DNA from: Oegoconia quadripuncta
Taxonomy: Eukaryota; Arthropoda; Insecta; Lepidoptera; Autostichidae
Reading direction: 5' to 3'
Assembly (NCBI GenBank): GCA_949316235.1
Contig: OX438745.1
Span: forward strand, 1,617,001-1,681,000
DNA length: 64,000 nt
Below are positions 42,801 through 48,600 of the stretch, piece by piece. The notes under the pieces were generated by a model. It was given only the letters and a program-made list of their open reading frames with translations, was not told where the DNA came from and did no database searches. How positions within the stretch are numbered: position 1 is the stretch's first letter; each line of letters opens with the position of its first letter. Position numbers and translations under genes: made by a program.

Positions 42801-43474
42801 GTTAGACATAATTCAGAACCGACGTTGTTGCTACTTTATAGAGGTATATTAGAGATGTAATTTTGTATAGCTACTTCATCATCAGCCCGTAAACATTCCA
42901 CTGCAGGGATATAGGTCTATCCTCATATATGAAGGAGTATGGGCCATAGTCCATCACGCTGGCCCAATGCGGGTGAGGACTTCACATGCCTTCGAATTTT
43001 TATTTCTCAGGCATGCAGGTTTCCTCACGATGTTTTCCTTCACCGTTTAAGAGCAGTCGGATAAATGCACATAAGTAATTAAATTCGAAAACTCATTCCT
43101 ACATTGGCCTGCCAGGGAATCGAACCCGGAGCTCTTAAATTGGGAGACCGCGTCTTAATCGCTGAGCCACTGACGCCCCCACTGACAATTGAATTGGGAG
43201 TAACATCGAGGCATCTTTTAACATTATTTTATACCTTCATTATGATCCACTTGACACTACTAAAATTCAAACAGTTACGAGCACGAGCATCATTGCCTTA
43301 CAGGTTAAATACATCAAACTGTCAGTCCCAGACGCAGTGCTACCCAAGTCCCTAGAAGAGCTCTCATCTCGGCTCACAGCTCTTAGGGAGCAGGAGTTAG
43401 ATCTCAAGCAGAGGGCCGATGACGTCACGCTGGCGCGGCAGGCCAGGGACACTCTGAGCAAGTTGCGGAGGTAG
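27723..43474 (+). CDS. Coiled-coil protein, 4 exons, possibly HAUS1-like
   Basis: Exons 27723-27810, 33022-33279, 36309-36442 and 43304-43474 join in phases 1, 1, 0 with GT-AG borders to 216 codons plus stop. The protein begins [18 protein letters not shown]. Most of residues 60-215 is predicted coiled coil by eye ([40 protein letters not shown]). A break with [16 protein letters not shown] interrupts the coil. AATAAA lies 38 bp after the stop. The order L-x-S-Y...P-x3-L-x2-S-L-E-E...L-x-A-L resembles the end of augmin subunit HAUS1 (Wac), a spindle microtubule-branching factor, but similarity judged by eye is weak and the protein is shorter than vertebrate HAUS1. Intron 1 contains the whole GatA gene, and intron 3 contains the DIRS element. 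Confidence 0.75.
27995..29497 (+). CDS. GatA: Mitochondrial Glu-tRNA(Gln) amidotransferase subunit A
   Basis: Intact single-exon ORF of 500 aa. GatA (QRSL1 in vertebrates) is the glutaminase subunit of mitochondrial GatCAB, which converts misacylated Glu-tRNA(Gln) to Gln-tRNA(Gln). The amidase-signature triad is visible: Lys79 in GIKDNF, Ser157 in GGSSGGSA and Ser181 in DTGGSTR; numbering and spacing (24 residues between the serines) agree with known GatA enzymes. Other family blocks: [42 protein letters not shown]. Length is usual for the family. After DTGGS it has TRNPAALCG where most members have IRQPA. No clear mitochondrial presequence is seen at the N-terminus ([16 protein letters not shown]). 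ATG context is AGAAAATGAAC. It lies wholly in intron 1 of the coiled-coil gene, same strand. Confidence 0.97.
   Translation: MNKLTSYSIKEIHKAYRDKLLTPTSFVDLCVQKARQTKELNAFVTYTEDVAENQCIESEKRFYIDKKTHSLDGITIGIKDNFCTKNVRTTCASKMLQNFVPTYDATVYSRLRDSGACLIGKCNLDEFAMGSGTVDSIFGPTRNPWSSKNDWRIAGGSSGGSAVAVSSGSCLAAIGSDTGGSTRNPAALCGVIGLKPTYGLVSRYGLIPLVNSMDVPGILTRSVEDAVMVLNCIAGPDNLDSTMIKKELVPVALRQDFDLSRIRIGIPKEYHCESMSAEVLDTWNYVANLLENERALVKPVSLPHTSLSIAVYTILNQCEVASNMAKYDGLEYGLRTKEDYSTEELYASTRSEGFNNVVRSRIFAGNYFLLTRNYDRYFIKALKLRRSISDDFESVFNGENSVDVLLTPTTLSDAPTYKDFTSKHNRDQCAFQDYCTQPANMAGIPAISIPIRLSSSKLPLSVQLMGPKLSEELLLNIAKRIETIVRFPSLDYIVNSNNYA
29650..29912 (+). repeat. tRNA-derived SINE, family B
   Basis: Head gacaacctgtatggtgtagt with B box caggttcgaattccgctagg, body gtgtgatgaatacagacatg, and tail caagcctatagttgcttaat...atggcattgtgtgtatgtcc. 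About 150 bp after the GatA stop, in the host intron. Confidence 0.85.
29913..30220. repeat. Inverted repeat around cagtagttctgttgg
   Basis: tcccagtagttctgttggacagttctgttagccgaac (29930-29967) is mirrored by gttcggccaacagaactgtccaacagaactactggga (30174-30210). The arms enclose about 200 bp including cgcttcgctcgcac. A MITE-like foldback; the ORF at 30010-30279 runs through it and is not coding. Confidence 0.65.
30500..30970 (+). mobile_element. LINE 3' fragment (4241 family)
   Basis: Encodes with frameshifts [20 protein letters not shown] then [20 protein letters not shown], then the 3' UTR landmark aaaagagcaacccttgagtt and the end in AAATAAATATTTTT. Truncated and frame-broken. Confidence 0.7.
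31580..31735 (+). mobile_element. LINE family F, C-terminal scrap
   Basis: The plus strand reads [20 protein letters not shown] then degenerate codons, and ends tgagattgtggtcaaacgcg. Matches the better copy at 58289-58640 (minus). Confidence 0.5.
31825..31966. mobile_element. Palindromic MITE, TGGTGTCGATTCGG ends (short)
   Basis: 142 bp with near-perfect ends tggtgtcgattcggatgtac / gtacatccgaatcgacacca, and inner arms aactaaactaaaactagttt against aaactggttttagttta. Same family as 5604-5925 but less than half the length. Confidence 0.85.
31967..32582. other. Host intron 1 sequence, no gene recognised
   Basis: Contains tatcgatattgtcatcgata (32213-32232) with two ATCGATA-type motifs and a poly(A) near 32490. 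The ORF at 32441-32674 crosses into a MITE and is not coding. Confidence 0.45.
32583..32913 (+). mobile_element. MITE family 1 (reference copy)
   Basis: Uninterrupted 331-bp copy from ggcctgtattaataaatcaa to ggtttattaatacaggcc, inverted ends of about 17 bp. It has no coding capacity and ends 108 bp before exon 2 of the coiled-coil gene. Confidence 0.88.
33022..33279 (+). CDS. Coiled-coil gene exon 2
   Basis: Acceptor GTTTTTTCCAG|TTACCC, donor TTGGAAA|GTGAGTG. Reads [20 protein letters not shown] ... [20 protein letters not shown]. Phase 1 in and out. Confidence 0.85.
33356..33630 (+). repeat. tRNA-derived SINE, family B
   Basis: Head gacgacatgtttggtgtagt with B box gggttcgaatcccgctaggg, full body and tail catctggtgtccacaacaca...gatggcgctgtgtgtatgtc. 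In host intron 2. Confidence 0.9.
33640..34275 (-). repeat. SINE family A split by a family C SINE
   Basis: The tail side (ctagtcccaaactaagcaaa...aataacggat) and head side (aataacggataaacctac...actatccactacacca) are one minus-oriented family-A copy. It is interrupted between duplicated aataacggat at 33676-33685 and 34001-34010. Confidence 0.85.
33686..34000 (-). repeat. SINE family C nested in SINE family A
   Basis: From catcatcatcagcccataa to gctgggccaccgacgctccc, a minus-oriented family-C element bounded by 10-bp direct repeats (aataacggat), the expected target-site duplication of LINE-mediated insertion. Confidence 0.9.
34424..35179. mobile_element. hAT-like MITE (8-bp TSD)
   Basis: Ends CAGAGATGT...ACACCTCTG are inverted repeats, flanked by cgtattaa on both sides (34416-34423, 35180-35187). 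CAG-type ends plus an 8-bp duplication are hAT features. The body is rich in agatacaaaatac-type degenerate repeats with inverted copies at both sides (34440-34600, 34990-35170). No transposase. Confidence 0.8.
35243..35538. mobile_element. TTAA-flanked MITE (piggyBac-like)
   Basis: 296 bp between TTAA at 35239-35242 and TTAA at 35539-35542. Ends GAGGTTCACTGCCGA and, read inverted, CAGGCTCACTGCTGA (12 of 15 match). TTAA duplication is the piggyBac hallmark; the family is inferred from that alone. Confidence 0.7.
35855..36140 (-). mobile_element. LINE tail, [12 protein letters not shown] family
   Basis: Minus-strand ORF 35927-36205 reads [40 protein letters not shown] and [11 protein letters not shown]. 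The 3' side has tttcccgtaggggtaggcag and a TACATACATA tail. Best coding copy of this family in the window. Confidence 0.65.
36309..36442 (+). CDS. Coiled-coil gene exon 3
   Basis: Acceptor CATTTGCCAG|GTCTAAGG, donor GCAAAG|GTGAGATAG. Reads [20 protein letters not shown] then [25 protein letters not shown]. Phase 1 in, 0 out. Confidence 0.85.
36443..37163. other. Host intron 3, no gene recognised
   Basis: Overlapping short ORFs (36635-36928, 36910-37095) lack any recognisable domain. Somewhat GC-richer than the surroundings; origin unknown. Confidence 0.4.
37164..37380. repeat. DIRS 3' inverted terminal repeat
   Basis: Segment 37208-37372 is the inverted copy of 42139-42292 (landmarks agcggaagtagtgctgtctc, gccgccgggagtaggcgtgg, tggcaagcaagactatcccc in the other orientation). 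37164-37225 is additionally mirrored by 37415-37475. Confidence 0.85.
37410..37521. repeat. DIRS internal complementary region
   Basis: One side (tataggtctcgaataaggtttctgca...ggtaaaacatt) mirrors the right terminal repeat. The other side (tatgcgttgaaccgttattc...gagtgagat) mirrors the left end at 42262-42305. It thus bridges both ends, as needed for circular-intermediate formation in DIRS elements (established model). Confidence 0.8.
37810..40641 (-). CDS. DIRS ORF: reverse transcriptase and tyrosine recombinase
   Basis: A 943-aa open frame. Residues about 30-300 are reverse transcriptase: [32 protein letters not shown] and the catalytic YLDDYLIV at about 40035-40052. The middle (about 39730 to 38800) is open but reads nonsense, because RNase H and the MT-like part lie in another frame there. 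The C-terminal third is a DIRS tyrosine recombinase: a phage-like SAM domain ([20 protein letters not shown]), R-x2[11 protein letters not shown], and a terminal [11 protein letters not shown]...TFAKFYS with the probable tyrosine nucleophile. The usual His before the second Arg motif appears as Gly-Ser. The single ORF is thus two genes accidentally or programmedly read as one. Confidence 0.82.
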   Translation of the reverse strand: MFNKLRRCLEKIKGTRSSYKNYFRISPSFLSSTATCQYEFIKKYQTPTSSAMSKQIVELKKQKILVPAPPTPSFVCPMFLVKKSDASDRPIFNLRNLNIYLTQFKFRLINVHRVPDFLQKGDWAIKIDLTQAYFHVPVARSHQPFLRVLYSADQSTEPELLQITSLPFGLSSAPVTFATVTNWVAQLLRNKGMRLILYLDDYLIVHQERATLIDQAAEAVQVLSSLGWTINYKKSVLTPTQVIEYLGVTWDLRRNLKLLPREKRHKLATKMDHILNKGEWSLRDAQSVLGMLNFASFIIPRGRLHCRPFTDGLRPSAKRPALCSARSRSYSSEGVQLVADNAHGDHAYTLATNHPLFDDRRVRHRLGRSGRWHSVMRQPLATRSGSLAQQFERNVGHNPVNSETLTFISKVDCISTVRQQERSELHTKRRRFTLKRSLSDDLHTISIIRRERHSCSATLYTRPIQCRSGYSVKAKDPNRMASNSNGLPRDIQPLRQTTDRSICVSEGSRSASIRYTGLQRPESRISRRIQQDLVLQNGMDISTATLSTSCPGTPQHGQGPVSYHRSPMAQGFLAPRSKEQGNSRPLDNNEPEAQVSEYTDSSTTSICGSNVPRSMVGEGWDHLLSNWSPAEIHLLDSSWRPSTKKVYSSIWSRWQKWCSANTINSLSPTGAQLAKYLAHLHLKEGLSYKTILVYKSAVSTLTNPDSNSLTENPVVKRILKSISVADARTRPRKASMIWDPRFVVDWLASHVPTNLTLYEVSRRTALILLLASSRRVHDLTLLHIDNNHFEDSNDSIILHPVFGSKTDNYVHRQSSWRLVKAQSDELCPVFWIRKLIEVSSSRRENTNLTELWISTRGSARAASRTMLSGWVKSLLRAAGVEASAGSTRSAVASLNWLDNCSIDEVMTKGNWRTPNTFAKFYSAEIRNQANNHNKNLSRTFHTT
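38769..39761 (-). pseudogene. DIRS RNase H / MT-like region, frame-shifted and interrupted
   Basis: In a different minus-strand frame from the RT: RNase H core ([23 protein letters not shown]) at 39761-39426, an in-frame TGA at 39426-39428, then [16 protein letters not shown]...[16 protein letters not shown] (end of RNase H) and the downstream DIRS-typical [15 protein letters not shown]...[17 protein letters not shown] shift of one base near 39720-39750 is needed to enter from the RT frame. Both breaks are described as they stand; whether they are copy-specific decay or recoding cannot be told here. Confidence 0.75.
40669..42024 (-). CDS. DIRS gag-like ORF1
   Basis: 451 aa. The N-terminal part is an Arg/Ser-rich domain ([19 protein letters not shown] then a Ser run and RGKRQRRP), the middle is charged helical, and the C-terminus is basic. 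The methionine at 41970 ([15 protein letters not shown]) is a likelier start than the first, because the 18 upstream codons run through hairpin repeats. Overlaps nothing but ends just before the RT ORF. Nucleocapsid role is inferred from position and composition. Confidence 0.7.
   Translation of the reverse strand: MPVLCGRVIFGNALRKSVMDKTPEQVSKSKEREGRQMPGKRSDRVRSRERERRRTRSNSSNTSSSRSSSSSSSSSSSSADSRRHRKPSQRGKRQRRPLGIEQLEGLTNQVSEVLDYLKDQNVSNIRHRQGSESDLDLVSLHPSQNLQSSLLSNQPILNKPKQLKTLDCNFNTNLKEASVENTSQSTLTILSKLHHFDNSDWDRVRYIDTEKKYLAKPGFYDLDVNTELRFYDPNSTWLKSLDRSLGAMTHALIQQNEVFKCNLQHLVEWSHKSDCILTADTLFDKLSELFSEKSQYIRLSEDLLQLVCGRRADTIQKRRDSILSGVKDRYIREDLRKIPPTNTSLFNSESMSTFLTKAGGTNKIFCHNKRSADEPITSMRNRHNLSRAKRPRRSMREHDYDEIDNLPGPSTTKDSNKGRRFNQHNNKANTKRDIKKGGQSTRKVGFNRFRK
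41974..42052. repeat. Three 15-nt hairpins in the DIRS gag leader
   Basis: gctcttccgcagagc (stem GCTCT/AGAGC, loop tccgc) occurs at 41974-41988, as actcttccgcagagc at 42002-42016, and at 42038-42052. They lie directly upstream of the ATG at 41970. Confidence 0.85.
42139..42312. repeat. DIRS 5' inverted terminal repeat
   Basis: Inverted copy of 37208-37372, extending right to catataataatatg near 42310. Confidence 0.85.
42313..42875. other. Host intron 3, no gene recognised
   Basis: AT-rich; no coding signal or named repeat. Confidence 0.5.
42876..43182 (-). repeat. tRNA-derived SINE, family C
   Basis: From catcatcagcccgtaaacat to cgctgagccactgacgcccc. B-box-like gggaatcgaacccgg (minus). Ends about 120 bp before the last exon of the coiled-coil gene. 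Confidence 0.85.
43304..43474 (+). CDS. Coiled-coil gene exon 4 (terminal)
   Basis: Acceptor ATTGCCTTACAG|GTTAAATAC. Reads [56 protein letters not shown]. Phase 0. Confidence 0.85.
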   Translation, partial: VKYIKLSVPDAVLPKSLEELSSRLTALREQELDLKQRADDVTLARQARDTLSKLRR

Positions 43475-43511
43475 CCTGACAAGTTATTTCTATACGATTA
43501 TAATTCATGTA

Positions 43512-43517
43512 AATAAA
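43512..43517 (+). promoter_or_regulatory. Polyadenylation signal of coiled-coil gene
   Basis: AATAAA 38 bp after the stop codon, followed by T/GT-rich sequence (gtcttttgttttg). Good position. Confidence 0.65.
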
Positions 43518-43837
43518 TTTATGCACTGGATTACATGTCTTTTGTTTTGATTAAATCATCGACAAACTTAAATCTAGTGTATTACGTAAAAGTGAATGAA
43601 TTAATCGTGTTGGAAGTTTCTTTCGTACCAAATTCCAAGTTTCTGGGCCAGTGGTAATACCTTATAGGTATTAATTAGGAGTAAGTATGAATGAGTGTTT
43701 AAAGTAGTAGTGTGCCCTCCATACAGGCAGAAAGGCAGTGTTCGTGAAACAAAACGCATCCGCGATCTGTCAATTATGACAAATACGTATCACTGGAAGA
43801 TAGTGATCTCAGCAACACCTAAGTTTTAATATTTGTC

Positions 43838-44062
43838 ATAGGTTGCGGGTTCGAATCCCGCTAGGGGCATGTGTTTGTGTGATGAATACGTACATGTGTA
43901 CCCGAGTTATGGATGTTTTCATTTATAATAAGTATTTATTTACAAAAAAAAATGTATTTATGTAGTATATCAACCATCTTGTATCCACAACACAAGCCTA
44001 TAGTTGCTTACTGTGGAACTTGATGGCGCTGTGTGTATGTCTAAGGATGCTTATTTATTATT
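43838..44062 (+). repeat. SINE family B, 5'-truncated
   Basis: Begins at the B box (ggttgcgggttcgaatcccg), lacks the A-box half, and is otherwise complete to gatggcgctgtgtgtatgtc. Confidence 0.85.
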
Positions 44063-45440
44063 TTATTATATTGTGTCTTATTTTAACTGTAAACTACAAT
44101 AAAATTAAATACACAAGTTTACTCTCCAGACCGGCTCCTGAACCAGCAAATACAATCCACTCCATTATCACAGACCAACCGCACTTACCGAAGCACCAGC
44201 AGAGGAGTGTGGTGTCCAGCAGTGCCTAGAAAATTGTAAGCTTTCCTGGAAATGCATTGTTAAGACAGCTGATTCATACTTATGTGAACAGAAATATTTT
44301 AAACAGTAGCGAGTATGCCTATAAAAGTAAGTTATTATTTTGTAGTTGTATTTATCATTCTGCCTACTCTGTGACAAAACGCTTTGCACGCCATTGATTT
44401 GAAGGCAAAGTAAATGAAACCATAATTATTAAAAACAGTATGTATATTTCCAAACAATAAAATCTAACACAATACTTTAAAAACAACATCCTAGCATATA
44501 CCCGGGTTCGATCCTGCATATTACTATTAAGTTTTTACCACCATAGGGACCTTCTTGTGGTGTAACTTGGGAAAGACGTAGGCTAATGTTTGTTACACCT
44601 TGCAGACTACCCACGTATACTCATAAGAGGCGATAGATCTTATCCCTCTCTATTACTTACCCAGAGCTCTTCTAGAGCGCTTTTAATAAAAAAAAATGTA
44701 TAAATTGTCATGATTAATGAATGATTTCTTCGCTAGAACTTTGCATTCACGATTGATCACACATCCACGTCTGTTTGATTTACCGAATTAAATCTCGCCA
44801 GCTAGGTGAGGTGGGAGGGAGGCGGGGTGCCCAATCCGATTACGTGAGAGAGACACAGAGCCAATCGGAGTGCAACAAGCTGACAAGACTAGCCAATCGT
44901 TTTTGGACACCTGTTCTATTATTCTGATCTGTTTACAGCCCCTCGGCTGTTAATAGGAGTTGGGTAGTCGGTGGTGTTCACCTTTGTTTTAGAATGGGAG
45001 TAATATCGTAGCATTACATTGGTTAAAGATAACACGCTGTACGGCAGAAGTGAAGCCGCAAACTTGTTATTTTACAGGCATTATACGAACACAACGTCAA
45101 AAGGAAACCGACATGTCATAATTGTGATAATAACAGTACAATAAACTGACTTCATTTTATGTTGTAGTAACGGTCCGTCTATCTTTTTTAAGGGCAAACT
45201 TTATATCAGTTTCGAAAAACAAACATTGTTCTTAAATAAGGATTTTTTGGTAAGGCTCGGAATGCATATACTGGACTGGATATCGTGTACAAAAGTCGTA
45301 AACCTCTTTGCTACGAAAACCCTATCAATGGAAGCGACTAATTTGTCAATTATGTCAGTCCCACCTACGCAAATGACTCCTCAAGTCGGACCAAATGATC
45401 TTAACGTGAAGAGATGCAAAATAGGCTTCAATTATAATCA
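44063..45440. other. Intergenic between two convergent genes
   Basis: Separates the coiled-coil gene (plus) from CFAP206 (minus). Contains a B-box-like gggttcgatcctg near 44504 and a promoter-like block with three CCAAT boxes (44831-44897). ORFs at 44020-44229 and 45226-45519 show no domain; the latter overlaps the last CFAP206 exon. Confidence 0.5.
44815..44910 (+). promoter_or_regulatory. Three evenly spaced CCAAT boxes
   Basis: ccaatccg at 44831, ccaatcgg at 44861 and ccaatcgt at 44893, same strand, spaced 30 and 32 bp, next to a GC-rich ggtgggagggaggcgggg. NF-Y-type promoters use such arrays. No downstream gene is identified. Confidence 0.4.
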
Positions 45441-45637
45441 TTATTCCATCTTCACCTGCTTCACCATCCTGGATTCATTCCTGAACAGCTCAGGCTTCTT
45501 CCCCCCAGTCGGGATGTAAAAGTCGCTCGCGCCGACCGGAGCGATGACTTCTTCGGAATCCGAGTACAGGGACACAGAGTCAGATCCCAGCCCCAAACCG
45601 GTGGTGCACGGCCATTTGCTTGTAATCACCTCTTTCG
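45441..45637 (-). CDS. CFAP206: CFAP206 last exon
   Basis: Acceptor GTATTTTGCAG|CGAAAGAGG. Reads TKEVITSKWPCTTGLGLGSD ... SRMVKQVKME-stop. Phase 1. Codes for the insect-specific tail. Confidence 0.75.
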
Positions 45638-48600
45638 CTGCAAAATACAATTATTTTTTGCTCTAAATGTGGTACACAGATCTCATTCACAAATATAAAG
45701 TTTCACACATTTTACCAGGCACTGGCCTGCCAAATTTAATTATATTTCCACATTTAATTAACGATTATATTTACACATGCACATTATACGTAGTTACATT
45801 AATTATTTAGTTAAAATGTCAGGTTCACAGAAGTCAATAATAATTTAGTTACAATGTCAAATTCACAGAAGCCAAAATTAATTAATTTAACGACCTGTTT
45901 GGTGTAATGGTTAGCAACTCTGACCACTATACCAAAAGGTTGCGGGTTCGAATCCCCCTAGGGGCATATGTTTGTGTGATGAATACGGACATGTGTACCC
46001 GAGTTATGGATGTTTTCATTTATAATAAGTATTTATTTACAAAAAAAATGTATTTATGTATTATATCAACCATCTGGTATCCACAACACAAGCATATAGT
46101 TGCTTACTGTGGAACTAGATGGCGCTGTGTGTATGTCTAAGGATATTTATTTATTTATTATTTATTTATTATTTAATTAAATAGTTATGTAGGTAATAAT
46201 TAAATTGTATTCATAGCTTTGGGTGTTTGTAAAAATCAAAATATTCATCTACTGAGTAAAAACAGCATTGTGTCAGCCACTGTTTAAGTTTCCTTTTGAA
46301 TAATTCTAACGGCAGAGATTTCATATTATCATTTAATGTGTTATATATTCATAAGAAATAGCTATCAAACGGCTATAAAGCCGTTTGATAGCTATTTGTA
46401 CTATACAATGATGTCTGCAAACAGATAAATAGGATATATCTGGGCCTTTCTCTTTAAGCTTCGACCACAGACGACTATTTGACTTGTTGCATTGAATTAA
46501 TTTCAACTAACTGAAATATGAGGATGCAAATCTTTTGTGAGATAATTGAAGAATAGTCTACTTTCGGAGCTCATGTTTCACTTATATGTGTGATGCGATG
46601 TGTTATTTATTATAAAGCGATGTAGTTTTAAAACATCGTACTTAATTCAATGTCTATTTATATGACGACCTGTTTGGTGTAGTGGTTAGCAACTCTGACC
46701 ACTATACCAAAAGGTTGCGGGTTCGAATCCCGCTAGGGTCATATGTTTGTGTTATGAATACGGACGTGTACCCGAGTTGTTGATGTTTTCATTTATAATA
46801 AGTATACAGGGTGTAACGGTTAAGTGTAGTCATATTTTAAGGGCTTGTTCTACCCATCAATACGAACAACTTTTACTATGGGGGCAACTTCGAAATCGCG
46901 AAAAAAAAATCAGCTGTTCCATAGAAAATTTCAATAACCTCCCGATGCAATGTATGAAACAGCTGATTTTTTTTTCGCGATTTCGAAGTTGCCCCCATAG
47001 TAAAAGTTGTTCGTATTGATGGGTAGAACAAGCCCTTAAAATATGACTACACTTAACCGTTACACAGTGTATAATAAGTCACAGGAATTCTCATACTTAC
47101 AGGAACCCTCAACCCTATTATGTAATAAGTCTGATATTTCTAAATTATTTCATTTTTTTGTAGACTTAACCTGTTGCAATTAAATTTTCGTAATCACTAG
47201 ACGTATGTACTGAATGTCAATGTACGTTTTTTAATCAAACAGTTCTTACGTCTGTGATAGGGCACAGTCTCCACTCACTAGGAGAGGTTATGGGCCATAG
47301 TCCATCACGCAGGCCCAATGCTCATTGGTGGATTTGTGTTTAATGAGCCGCTGATATTTCATTTTTAACCGCTGGGCAGACTATTTAACCTGCCCTCCAA
47401 AGGATGGAACGCTAGTTATGAAAATACCACGACTATTATAGTTCGTTCGAAAAATAATACAACAAATAACAATAATATTTTTTTATTTAAAAAGATGTAA
47501 CATTGCATAGAGTTTAGGAATATACCTAGTGGAAAACGTTAGTAACATTAAGTAGAAACTTATTATGAAATAACCTTATTTTAAACTAAAAATACGTACA
47601 TTTCGATAACCCACATTTTGTATTATGTAACAGGCAACACCAGGATTCTTCCTCCCACCCGGAAAAAGAGGTGAATGACTCGTTTCATGAAATGTCTAGG
47701 CGGACCTAGACATTCAATTGCATGACAAAATTAACCATATCATATGTAACTTTAAAATAAAACTAAATAAACAATCGACACATTATGTCTTAAATAAATC
47801 TTCTTGCTTAGAAATAAATTAACTAATTGAGGCTTCTCCTGCAAACTATAAACGAACTGACGTTTCAATAATACGTCGGTATAATCCATAGATAATTTAT
47901 ATGGCTATAACAATCTTCAGTTGTCGAATTATTATTTTTTTTTCGTTAAACCACAGATGATCGTAGTTTTTGGAAGGCTGAAAAGAGATTTCATTAATAG
48001 GTACATTAAAACTTTTTTTTAAATTAATGAAGGAGGACTTACAGTACCTACATACCAACAAAATAATATACACTGTATAAAAAGTACAATTATATTTGGG
48101 AAGATTATAGAAAAAAAATTGGGTCAAGCAGTTATATTTTAGGGTGTGGTCATTTAGTTTTTGGATCCTTTTACTAATTAGACATTCAAACAGTTATCCC
48201 AGCGGGATTCGAACCCACAACCGTTAGTTTCGAAGGACGCACTTAGTTAACCAATAGGCTACTTAACTCACCCCCATACCGTCCCACTGCAACTCCTGTA
48301 CAGGTAAGATTAACAGCGGTACACCTAAACGTCGCCTGCTGAAGCTGAGCTACCTTGGGCCCCAAAATGTGAAGTAAAAATGAAATTTCTCCCTCTACAA
48401 ATGGGAGTGTAACCATAAGAATGCAAAAAAACAGGGCTACAGGTAAAAACTTAATGGGAAAATGGGGCTGAGTGAGGCTCAGTTGCCGTGACTGCCTTTA
48501 TTCCGGAAGGGAATAAAGGGAAGCAGTACAGAGCAAAGTGAGAGGGTGAGCGAGGAAGTGTTACGCCTCCTACTTGGAGAGGTTTAGGGGGCGTAACCCA

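Noticed and set aside
45226..45519. 97-aa plus-strand ORF
   Set aside because: It is antisense to the last CFAP206 exon and has no domain of its own.
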